The position numbers and the translations under genes are program-made. DNA of 30,566 nucleotides from CAZCJA01 sp964499015 (GTDB lineage: Bacteria; Elusimicrobiota; Elusimicrobia; F11). Numbering within the stretch: position 1 is the stretch's first letter; each line of letters starts with the position of its first letter. Shown here one piece after another: positions 8,508-15,458 of the stretch. The notes below the pieces were generated by a model, which saw only the letters and a list, made by a program, of their open reading frames with translations, did not search any database and was not told where the DNA came from. The DNA is taken from NCBI GenBank assembly GCA_964499015.1, contig CAZCJA010000025.1, positions 1 through 30,566 of the forward strand, in the 5' to 3' direction.

Positions 8508-10333
8508 AATCATTCCCAGCCCGGGCGCTATCAAGTCTGGAGCGGCGTCTTTTTTCCGTCTGTGAACGTTTTAATCTCCGGCCCGGCCGTAAAAAAGATC
8601 CCGCCGAACTTCGCGCACTTAGCCTTCTTCATTTTGAGATTCACACCGACGGTTTTGCGGACGCTTTTACCAGGCGTTATCCCAAAGACAAAGCCGCGCT
8701 GATCAAAGAAGCGAATGAAAGTTCTTACCTGGGACAAGAAAGCGCCATCCCGTGGCATCAGGACACCGTAACAGGTTTCTCCTGGGACGCGGCGGCGTTT
8801 TACGCGGACATTCGCTTCGGGAACCGCGATGGGGCCGACATTAAAAATCCATGGGAACGCTCGCGCTGCCATCATTTGCTGCGTCTCGGCCAGGCCTACG
8901 CGCTGACGCAGGATGAAAAATACGCCCAAAGTTTCGTTTTGCAGGTTAGCGATTGGATCGGGAAAAACCCGCGCTCCCGCGGCGTCAATTGGGTTTCTCC
9001 GATGGAAATCGCCATCCGAGCGTGCAATTGGCTGCTGGCGTGGGATTTCTTCCGCGAATCGGCGTCGATCACGGAAGGTTTCGAGGCGCAATTGCGGTTG
9101 TCGCTGGCCGATCACGGCGCGCACATTGCGCATCGCCTCGAGCATGGCGGTAAAAATGGAACCAACCATTACATCGCCAATCTGCTCGGCCTTGCCTATA
9201 TCGGCGTTGCGCTGGACAATGAAAAGTGGACCATGCTGGCCGAGCGCGAACTGGAAAAAGAAATCCAACTGCAGTTGCACGACGACGGTATGCATTACGA
9301 AGCCTCGATCGGCTATCATCGCCTGGTCGCGGAGATGTTTTTCTATTTTTCACTTCTTTCCGTGCGGCATTCCGATCTCTTTACTCTCAATGACGAAGGG
9401 TTCGCCCGTTCCCTCGACGCGATGTTTGATTTTACGTCCCGCTTGATGGACGCACGCGGCTGCGTGCCGCTCATCGGGGACAATGACAGCGGGCGTTTTC
9501 ATTCTCTGTTGACGCGGGACGATAGCGATATGACGTATCTAATCGGTTTTGGCCGCGGCTCAATCGAAGATTCAGAAAGCGCCTGGCTGTTCGGCCTGAA
9601 CCCGCGCCACCACGAACAAGGGATGATGCCGAGCCCGCATGGGTCGTCGGGACTGATCGCGCTGCGCCAGAATAAGCAGTTGCTTGTGTTTTCTGCGCAA
9701 CCCAATGGCGCCAACGGCAAAGGTCATCACACGCACAACGATAAGTTAGCGGTCACGCTTAGCGTGGACGGCGAACCCATTTTTATTGATCCGGGCACGG
9801 CCGCCTACACCGGCAACCCCGCATTGCGTAATTTGTTCCGCTCAACGGCCATGCATAACACGGTCCAAATAGATGGAGAGGAGCAAAACCGCTTCGTCGA
9901 GACGGACTTATTCGCTCTGCGCAATGACGCGGAGGTATCCGTTGTCGAGCATAAAGTTAATGAGCGCGCGGTGGCGATGCACAGCGGGTATGAGCGTTTC
10001 TCTCACTGGGTGCGCCATGGACGAAAAGTTGAGTGGCGTGACGGTACGTGGTTGATAGAAGACAAGTTCACCGGGGCCGGCGAGCACGATTTCTTATGGA
10101 ATTTCATTCTTGGAAAGAGTGTTCGCGTCGAAACGAACGGCGAACGAAAGCTCGTTTTAACGGCGGGAACAATTAAATTGGAAATGTGGGTAGAAGGGAC
10201 CGGAGGTGCGTTTCGCGTGGAGAATACGGAATACGCACCGGTTTACCGCCAAACGCAAGCAACCAAGAGGCTGGTGTTAAGCGACCGCCGTTCGCTGCCC
10301 TTTTCCGTGACGTTTTTTATCCGCGCCGTTTAG
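8504..10333 (+). CDS. Heparinase II/III family polysaccharide lyase-like protein
   Basis: 609-residue protein with an alpha/alpha-toroid N-terminal region (about 40-380) and a beta-sandwich C-terminal region (about 385-600). Family landmarks are the NHY element (221-223), DGMHYEASIGYH (261-272) and GDNDSGR (325-331). The beta-sandwich histidine motif H-H-T-H-N-D (408-413) leads into FIDPGTAAY, and HNTV is at 451-454. Characterised relatives cleave acidic polysaccharides by beta-elimination, usually in the periplasm. No signal peptide is visible: the N-terminus is basic and polar (MKSFPARALSSLERRLF), so export is unproven and a cytoplasmic or non-classical location is possible. It is coupled to the bi-domain oxidoreductase by ATGA. 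Its TAG stop overlaps the convergent DUF5989 gene by four bases, so no room exists for a conventional intergenic terminator. Confidence 0.88.
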   Translation: MKSFPARALSSLERRLFSVCERFNLRPGRKKDPAELRALSLLHFEIHTDGFADAFTRRYPKDKAALIKEANESSYLGQESAIPWHQDTVTGFSWDAAAFYADIRFGNRDGADIKNPWERSRCHHLLRLGQAYALTQDEKYAQSFVLQVSDWIGKNPRSRGVNWVSPMEIAIRACNWLLAWDFFRESASITEGFEAQLRLSLADHGAHIAHRLEHGGKNGTNHYIANLLGLAYIGVALDNEKWTMLAERELEKEIQLQLHDDGMHYEASIGYHRLVAEMFFYFSLLSVRHSDLFTLNDEGFARSLDAMFDFTSRLMDARGCVPLIGDNDSGRFHSLLTRDDSDMTYLIGFGRGSIEDSESAWLFGLNPRHHEQGMMPSPHGSSGLIALRQNKQLLVFSAQPNGANGKGHHTHNDKLAVTLSVDGEPIFIDPGTAAYTGNPALRNLFRSTAMHNTVQIDGEEQNRFVETDLFALRNDAEVSVVEHKVNERAVAMHSGYERFSHWVRHGRKVEWRDGTWLIEDKFTGAGEHDFLWNFILGKSVRVETNGERKLVLTAGTIKLEMWVEGTGGAFRVENTEYAPVYRQTQATKRLVLSDRRSLPFSVTFFIRAV

Positions 10334-10488
10334 AACAGGGTGTAGATGAAAGGCGCCGCGGGTGTGTGCGAGAAGAAAACAAGCGCGCCGAGAAGGAGGG
10401 TGACAAGGACGATCGGCAGAAGCCACCACTTCTTGTTTGATTTTAAGAAAAGCCAAAACTCACTGAGCAAATTGGGTCTGTCCGCCAT
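10330..10488 (-). CDS. DUF5989 family small membrane protein (52 aa)
   Basis: Small gene below usual ORF cut-offs. The minus strand reads a 52-residue protein: a polar start with E-F-W-L-F-L-K, then KKWW (19-22), a single hydrophobic span (about 23-40) and the ending S-H-T-P-A-A-P-F-I-Y-T-L-F. This pattern (short amphipathic start, K-K-W-W, one membrane span, A-P-F-I-Y-T-L/I-F end) matches the DUF5989 family, which accompanies carbamoyltransferases and SxtJ-like proteins. ATG is at 10488-10486, preceded by GGAGG four bases away. It begins ten bases after the SxtJ-like stop, completing a three-gene minus-strand unit. Its biochemical role is unknown; by context it may help the carbamoyltransferase act at the membrane. 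Its stop codon lies inside the end of the convergent heparinase gene. Confidence 0.9.
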   Translation of the reverse strand: MADRPNLLSEFWLFLKSNKKWWLLPIVLVTLLLGALVFFSHTPAAPFIYTLF

Positions 10489-10492
10489 ACGT

Positions 10493-10497
10493 CCTCC
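10493..10497 (-). promoter_or_regulatory. Shine-Dalgarno of the DUF5989 gene
   Basis: On the minus strand GGAGG lies four bases before ATG 10488. It supports the 52-residue gene as real, because most genes in this window lack so good a site. Confidence 0.75.
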
Positions 10498-10498
10498 G

Positions 10499-10909
10499 TT
10501 AAAATAAGTGTTTGTAATAGTCTTTGTCGTCGATGATCGGATGCTCGTGCCAATACGTCGCGGCGTCCGTATGTTTCCGTTTGTTCAGCGCGTCGCGCCC
10601 TTTTAATTTGAAAAAGAGGGCGACCGGCGTAAGCACCAGATAGAAAATAATCGTCAGTATGACGCGCGACATGATCGCCCCCATCACCATGCCGAAGCCC
10701 ATCCAAATAAAATAAAGAGGCTTAACCGCGGCCGGCAGCACGGCGGAAAGAACGCAGACCAGCGCCGCGCCCAGCCACAGGCCCATCGCCACCGACGGCT
10801 TGTGTTTAAAGAACACCACCAGGCCAATCAGTCCAAAACCGATCAGAATGACCACGCCGAACTTGGTCAAATCTTTATTGGTTGGCTTCCAGTTGATTTT
10901 TCCGAGCAT
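10499..10909 (-). CDS. SxtJ family membrane protein
   Basis: 136-residue integral membrane protein. Hydrophobic spans lie near 17-34, 40-58, 62-80 and 81-101, and the hydrophilic tail ends in Y-W-H-E-H-P and K-D-Y-Y-K-H-L-F. The N-terminal W-K-P-T-N-K-D-L-T-K-F-G is typical of the SxtJ-like family, named after a gene of the saxitoxin cluster and repeatedly found beside NodU/CmcH-type carbamoyltransferases. ATG 10909 follows the carbamoyltransferase stop by one base, with AAGGA upstream inside that gene's last codons, so translation is probably coupled. The function is not established. Position and family suggest a membrane partner for the carbamoyltransferase. The family call relies on recalled pattern and gene order. 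Confidence 0.85.
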   Translation of the reverse strand: MLGKINWKPTNKDLTKFGVVILIGFGLIGLVVFFKHKPSVAMGLWLGAALVCVLSAVLPAAVKPLYFIWMGFGMVMGAIMSRVILTIIFYLVLTPVALFFKLKGRDALNKRKHTDAATYWHEHPIIDDKDYYKHLF

Positions 10910-10910
10910 G

Positions 10911-12737
10911 TCAGTCCTTGTTCATATACTTTTTCTTGTATTCATCCGCCCCGGGCATCACGGGCTGATGTTCCTTTAAAAGAATGCAATCGCCGAGCAC
11001 CAACGCGTCCATATCGGTGTACATGAAACAGCGGTAAGCGTCCTGCGGCGTGTTGACGATCGGCTCGCCGCGAATGTTGAAGCTGGTGTTGATCAAAACG
11101 GGGCAGCCGGTCTTTTTGTGGAACGCTTCGGTGACCTTGTAGATCATGCCGTTGCGTTCTTCGGTGAGCGTTTGCACGCGCGCGCTGAAATCCACGTGCG
11201 TGATCGCCGGGACGTCGGAGCGGGGAACGTTCAATAGTTCGATCCCGCTTTTGCCGTTTGATTTTTCCGCGTAGTCCTTGGCCCGGTGATGTTCTTTAAC
11301 CGGCCCAACCAAAAGCATGTACGGGCTTTCTTCGGGCACGTCGAAAAAGTCATCGGCTTTGTCTTTCAGCACGACCGGCGCGAACGGCCGGAAGGACTCT
11401 CGGAACTTGATCTTTACGTTCATTTTGGCCTGCATGTCGGTGCGGCGCGGATCGCCCAAAATGCTGCGCGCGCCAAGCGCCCGCGGACCGAATTCCATGC
11501 GGCCGTGGAAGAAGCCGACCACGCGGCCTTCCGCGAGAAGGTCCGCCACCGCTTTTGGAAGCGTGTCTTTGTCGTAGGGGAGATAGAGCGCATGGATCGA
11601 GCGCAGATAGGCCTCAATGTCTTGGATGTCGTAGTTTTGGCCGAGGTAACTGCCTTTCTGGGAATCTTTGGGGTTGGCGACGCGCTTGTTATCAAGAACT
11701 TCATGCCACGTCATCAGCGCCGCACCCAGGCTTCCGCCGGCGTCGCCCGCCGCCGGTTGAACGAAAATGTTTTTGAAGATCTTTTCACGGGAGATGATGC
11801 CATTGGCCACGCAGTTGAGAGCGCAGCCGCCCGCCATCGTTAAATTATTCATGCCGGTCGCTTCTTTGGCGTGGCGGGCCAGCGCCAGCATCACGTCTTC
11901 GCACACCTTTTGCACCGAGGCAGCCAAATCCATTTCGCGTTGTGTCAGGTTCGACTCTGATGTCCGTGGCGGGCCGCCGAACAGTTCATGAAACGCCGGG
12001 CTGGTCATCGTTAAACCTTGGCAGTAATTGAAATATCTCATGTCCAGCCAGAACGACCCGTCGGCTTTCAGATCGATCAGATGTTTATGAATCAGATCCG
12101 CATAGATTGGTTTTCCATAGGGCGCCAACCCCATTACTTTGTACTCGCCGGAATTCACGCGGAACCCCAAGTAATACGTGAACGCGCTGTAAAGCAGGCC
12201 GAGCGAATGGGGGAATTTAATCTCCTTGAGCAGCTTTAAGCGGTTGTCTTGGCCGACGCCGATGGTGGTGGTGCTCCACTCGCCGACGCCGTCAATGGTG
12301 AGGACGGCGGCTTCCTGAAAGGGCGACGGGTAAAACGCGGAGGCCGCGTGCGATTGGTGGTGGCGCATGTAATGCAGCGGGCCCGTGTATTGATCGTTTA
12401 GTCCTTTGTCGATTTCGCGGGAGAGAAAAAGCTTTTCGTTCAGCCACACCGGCAGCGCGGCCATGAACGAAGTGAGGCCGACCGGCGCGTAAGACAGCCA
12501 TGTTTCGAAAAGACGCTCAAAGGTGAGCAGGGGTTTGTCGTAATAGGAAACGTAGTCAATGTCTTTCAAGGTAAGGCCGGTGAACTTCAGGCCTTCGGCA
12601 ATGGCGTTGACGGGGAAATTGCGGTCGTGCTTCTTGCGCGTGTAGCGTTCTTCCTGCGCCGCGAAAATGATTTCGCCGTCTTTGATAAAGCAGGCGGCGC
12701 TGTCGTGGTAGAAGGCGGATATGCCGAGAATGATCAT
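10911..12737 (-). CDS. Carbamoyltransferase, NodU/CmcH/TobZ family
   Basis: 608-residue O-carbamoyltransferase. The Kae1/YrdC-like family uses carbamoyl phosphate and ATP to carbamoylate a hydroxyl, typically on a sugar, through a carbamoyl-adenylate. The N-terminal ASKHA-type domain begins MIILGISAFYHDSA, with QEER near 28-31. The metal-binding H126-x3-H130 sits in MRHHQSHAAS, and D149 follows in TIDGVGEW. Later come the G-G-C-A-L-N-C-V-A-N segment and the C-terminal domain with GRMEFGPRALGARSILGDPR and the NTSFNIRGEPIV strand. I start it at ATG 12737: the 27 residues further upstream are unlike the family and fall in the divergent gap. It is the first gene of a minus-strand unit with SxtJ and DUF5989. 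The acceptor is probably a sugar of the glycan made by this locus. Confidence 0.95.
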   Translation of the reverse strand: MIILGISAFYHDSAACFIKDGEIIFAAQEERYTRKKHDRNFPVNAIAEGLKFTGLTLKDIDYVSYYDKPLLTFERLFETWLSYAPVGLTSFMAALPVWLNEKLFLSREIDKGLNDQYTGPLHYMRHHQSHAASAFYPSPFQEAAVLTIDGVGEWSTTTIGVGQDNRLKLLKEIKFPHSLGLLYSAFTYYLGFRVNSGEYKVMGLAPYGKPIYADLIHKHLIDLKADGSFWLDMRYFNYCQGLTMTSPAFHELFGGPPRTSESNLTQREMDLAASVQKVCEDVMLALARHAKEATGMNNLTMAGGCALNCVANGIISREKIFKNIFVQPAAGDAGGSLGAALMTWHEVLDNKRVANPKDSQKGSYLGQNYDIQDIEAYLRSIHALYLPYDKDTLPKAVADLLAEGRVVGFFHGRMEFGPRALGARSILGDPRRTDMQAKMNVKIKFRESFRPFAPVVLKDKADDFFDVPEESPYMLLVGPVKEHHRAKDYAEKSNGKSGIELLNVPRSDVPAITHVDFSARVQTLTEERNGMIYKVTEAFHKKTGCPVLINTSFNIRGEPIVNTPQDAYRCFMYTDMDALVLGDCILLKEHQPVMPGADEYKKKYMNKD

Positions 12738-12784
12738 TGGTGAGGTTGTATATGAAATTAAAAAAAGATTGAGGAGAGGTTCAT
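12738..12784. promoter_or_regulatory. AT-rich divergent intergenic region
   Basis: A 47-base gap between the carbamoyltransferase (minus) and an unknown membrane protein (plus). It contains an A/T-rich run at about 12746-12770 in otherwise GC-rich surroundings, so it is the natural place for divergent promoters. On the minus strand TATACA (12752-12747) could be a -10 box, but the spacing would leave the carbamoyltransferase transcript nearly leaderless and no good -35 is seen. On the plus strand a hexamer pair, TTGAGG (12769-12774) and TATACT (12791-12796) with a 16-base spacer, would place transcription start only a few bases before ATG 12806. Confidence 0.4.
12771..12779 (+). promoter_or_regulatory. 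Shine-Dalgarno supporting a TTG start at 12785
   Basis: GAGGAGAGG ends five bases before TTG 12785. This is a good purine-rich ribosome site and favours TTG 12785 over ATG 12806, which has no such sequence close by. The same bases overlap the possible -35 box, so both readings cannot be fully correct. Confidence 0.55.
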
Positions 12785-14194
12785 TTGTTTTATACTTCGC
12801 GCTCCATGAGTTCCGCAAATTCCCTTCTAAACCATAAAGCTGCGCGCTGGATCTTCATTTTATTGTCCGTCATCGCCATATGGCGCGTGGCTTCGACCAG
12901 TCATATTTGGTTTGAAGAGCGTCACTTCTTTCTGGAGCGGCCGGAACCTCGCACCCGCGACGACGACGCAGCCTATTATTTCATCGGCGAGCATTTCTGG
13001 GGCATCCCGCATGACGGCAAATACGTCAAGTTGGAAGGTGAATACCCGAAACTCATGGAAGCATATCCCATTCGTGGTGTTGGTCTGGGCGCGTTGGTGG
13101 TGAAGTTTCAGCGTACGTTTCAAGAAAATTGGCGGGTGATGTATACGCGCTTTGCGATCGTTCTTAACGTGATTGGCGTGCTTGTGCTCGCCTTGGGCAT
13201 GGCCGCTTTCACAGGTTCGATATTGTTGTTTACGCCGCTTTTCATCTGGCTAATTAATAAATTTTCGCTTTATATCACCTATCCGACCGCTTGGTGCACC
13301 GAGCTGTTGTCGCGCGGTCTCTTTCCAATGGCGATCGGTATCGCCTTCTTGTTGGCCAATTTGAAAATGAAGCGCTGGATCTTTGGCTTGCTTGCCGTGA
13401 TTTTCGTGTTGATTAACGTCTACCTTGTTCAGATGAAAGTGCAGTGGCTGTTGGGCCTCGGCTTGATGACGGCGCTTCTCCTTCTCCTTAAAGACACGCG
13501 CAAAACGGGGTACGTCTTTCTGGCCGCGGTGATTTGTTCGGCTCTAAGCATACGCGCGATCAACTATTTCAAGTACAACGGCAACAAAGAACTTTTTGCC
13601 AGCAACGGCTACATGGCGCTGCGCTGGGACATGGAAGGGGCCGAAATATTGCGCATCGGCTGCGAAGAGAAACGGTTCCCGCCGGCGGTGGCGGAAAGTG
13701 TCTGCGCCCGCGATATTCGCGAGATCACATACAGTTTGCTGGATGCCAAAGCCTCTTTTGAAGAGAAGGCGAAATTCCTGGAGATTTGTTCGAAAATCAA
13801 CATGGAGCTGACGTTTAAGAAGCTTCCGGTACGCCTGAAGCGTCTCGTCAATAACAATATTCCGGTTTTGAAGCAGATGTATTTCACGCTGGAAGTGCCG
13901 CGGCCGAAAAAAATCATGATTCTATCGATCATCGGCCTCATGTTTATCGGGAGTTTGTTTGTCATACGGCGCGATCAGATAATCCAGATTACTGGCGTCT
14001 TTGCTTTTATTTTTGGCGCGGTTTTTGTGCCGAATATGGCGGCTTCACTGAATCAGTGGGAATATCGCTATGCGGTTCCAGTAAGGTCTTTCTTTTATAT
14101 TTTGCCGATGATGGCCATTATCGCCGCGTTCTGGATGAAGCGCGATATCTTCTTTGGCCTTATCGACCGGCTTCGCTCAAATAAGCCGCAATAA
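12785..14194 (+). CDS. Unrecognised polytopic membrane protein, possible GT-C-like transferase
   Basis: I do not recognise this 469-residue protein at family level. It has an N-terminal span (about 22-36), then a soluble loop with RDDDAAYYF (58-66). A block of hydrophobic spans follows between about 115 and 260, then a charged domain of some 120 residues containing several cysteines (C-E-E-K-R, S-V-C-A-R-D, E-I-C-S-K), and three more spans near the C-terminus. The acidic triplet followed by A-Y-Y after the first span resembles ADEDGAYL in the GT-C-like protein at 3845, so a polyprenyl-sugar transferase is possible, but that is inference. The start is taken as TTG 12785 for its SD; ATG 12806 (462 residues) is the alternative. 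It stands alone between two minus-strand units and converges with the SGNH gene, overlapping it by 35 bases. Confidence 0.75.
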   Translation: MFYTSRSMSSANSLLNHKAARWIFILLSVIAIWRVASTSHIWFEERHFFLERPEPRTRDDDAAYYFIGEHFWGIPHDGKYVKLEGEYPKLMEAYPIRGVGLGALVVKFQRTFQENWRVMYTRFAIVLNVIGVLVLALGMAAFTGSILLFTPLFIWLINKFSLYITYPTAWCTELLSRGLFPMAIGIAFLLANLKMKRWIFGLLAVIFVLINVYLVQMKVQWLLGLGLMTALLLLLKDTRKTGYVFLAAVICSALSIRAINYFKYNGNKELFASNGYMALRWDMEGAEILRIGCEEKRFPPAVAESVCARDIREITYSLLDAKASFEEKAKFLEICSKINMELTFKKLPVRLKRLVNNNIPVLKQMYFTLEVPRPKKIMILSIIGLMFIGSLFVIRRDQIIQITGVFAFIFGAVFVPNMAASLNQWEYRYAVPVRSFFYILPMMAIIAAFWMKRDIFFGLIDRLRSNKPQ

Positions 14195-15380
14195 CCTCCG
14201 CCACCTTTTCGTTGCCCCGTGCGTTCATGTGCCCGTCGTGATGGAAATAATGGTTTTGCGGGTCCGGCAAATTCTGAAACGGCCCCGTTAAATCGATCAT
14301 TGATACGCCGTTCTCCGCGCAGAACTTCGTGATCACGCTGCGTTTGGCTTCAATGTTTTCCGCGTACACGCCCAAGGCCCTCTTCTTCTCATCGGAAACC
14401 TTCTTAAAATAGCTGTGCGCTTTATTGGGGAAGTAAACCAGGATTAGGCGCGCGCCATTTTCCTGAGCCATTTTCTTGGCCAGTAAAAAATCCCGTTTAA
14501 ATATTTCGTAGCCGCGATACGCCGTTAATTCACGTTCGTTCATCTTGTAGTAGTTAAACGGGACGAACTGCTCGCCATGTTCTGTCGGGAAATGAGAATA
14601 ACCTTCGGCCTCCACGGCTTGCGTGGCCTTCGCGTATTGAATTTTGCGGATGACGGCGAACGGAAAATCGAGCACCAGAATACCGTCGATCCATTCGGAA
14701 ACCGGATTTGTGCCGGCCTTCGCCGCTTTGCTTTGCTCCCACACCACCGCGTCCTCGAGGTCGTTGCCCTCGAGAAAACCCCAGAGAATGATTTTCGGCT
14801 TTTTGGGAAAAGCGAAATCGCGCAGGAGTGCTGTTTGCTCGGACGGTCCGTAACCGCCGCCGCCCAAGTTGTAAACGCTTTGCCCTGTTTTCTGCGCCAG
14901 CAGCTGCGCCCAACTATTCTCGATGGATACTCCGGTGCTTTCGGTGAACGAATCGCCGACGGTGACGATGTCGAACGAGTCGGCGGCGGTGTATTTGCCG
15001 CGCGGGTTTTTTAAGCCGTTTTCATCGGTGGGGAAGACGCTCACGAAGTCGGCGTCGGGCCCGTCGTGAACGCTCCAGAAGCCGATGGAGTTGGGGCGGA
15101 ATAGAACGTAGTCCGGTTTTTCCACCCGCCAGTCTTTAAGCCAGATGCCGCGGGCACGAATACGTTGAGAGGCGGAGGGGGAAAAGCGCACAAAACCGTT
15201 GGGTAAATATTGGGAGCCAAAAATAAAAAAGAGCTCCAGAATCACCGAAAGAATGAATATAAGCCCGATTCCGAAGAGAAAGGTCGGTTGACCGCGCATT
15301 TTCGCCTTCCAGAATGCAAAAATGACCGTGATTAACGCGGTGAAAATGAAAAGATGCTTAAGGACGATCGCAGTGCTCAT
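14160..15380 (-). CDS. Membrane-anchored SGNH/GDSL hydrolase family protein
   Basis: About 406 residues from ATG 15380. Two hydrophobic spans (about 7-24 and 33-54) precede an SGNH domain. Motifs are block I TVGDSFTES with serine S144, a glycine-rich block (NLGGGGYG, 171-178), N206 in LEGND, and the C-terminal D382-G-H384-M-N-x-x-G. The D-x-H-x-N/T-x-x-G ending resembles the AlgX/AlgJ branch, which O-acetylates polysaccharides, more than classical GDSL lipases. The topology places the catalytic domain after two spans, so it may face either side of the inner membrane. It is likely a glycan O-acetyltransferase or deacetylase. ATG 15443 would give 427 residues but has no SD and would run into the next gene's ribosome site; 15380 has only a distant AGGA, so the start is uncertain. 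Confidence 0.8.
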   Translation of the reverse strand: MSTAIVLKHLFIFTALITVIFAFWKAKMRGQPTFLFGIGLIFILSVILELFFIFGSQYLPNGFVRFSPSASQRIRARGIWLKDWRVEKPDYVLFRPNSIGFWSVHDGPDADFVSVFPTDENGLKNPRGKYTAADSFDIVTVGDSFTESTGVSIENSWAQLLAQKTGQSVYNLGGGGYGPSEQTALLRDFAFPKKPKIILWGFLEGNDLEDAVVWEQSKAAKAGTNPVSEWIDGILVLDFPFAVIRKIQYAKATQAVEAEGYSHFPTEHGEQFVPFNYYKMNERELTAYRGYEIFKRDFLLAKKMAQENGARLILVYFPNKAHSYFKKVSDEKKRALGVYAENIEAKRSVITKFCAENGVSMIDLTGPFQNLPDPQNHYFHHDGHMNARGNEKVAEVIAAYLSEAGR

Positions 15381-15458
15381 ATTGGTGTCATTTTTCCTAT
15401 AATCCGGGCTCGCTAAAATCAGTCGAAAACCGCTGATATTCATTAAGGAGTCGCGTTA
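15381..15458. promoter_or_regulatory. Divergent intergenic region before the 15-gene operon
   Basis: 78-base gap if the SGNH gene starts at 15380. TATAAT occurs on the plus strand at 15398-15403, well placed to drive the amidotransferase operon, but no convincing -35 hexamer lies 16-18 bases upstream. The reverse reading (ATTATA) could serve the minus strand. As the only gap before fifteen overlapping genes, it is the likeliest site of the main promoter. Confidence 0.45.
15445..15450 (+). promoter_or_regulatory. Strong Shine-Dalgarno of the first operon gene
   Basis: AAGGAG lies eight bases before ATG 15459. This near-consensus site marks 15459 as a primary translation entry point, unlike the coupled starts that follow it. 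Confidence 0.8.

Noticed and set aside
8531..9319. 262-residue minus-strand frame opposite the heparinase gene
   Set aside because: Shadow of a conserved gene; its composition is typical of reverse-complemented codons and there is no SD or motif.
12738..12818. 27-residue N-terminal extension of the carbamoyltransferase
   Set aside because: The family begins with M-I-I-L-G-I; the extension covers the divergent gap and the other gene's start, so ATG 12737 is preferred.
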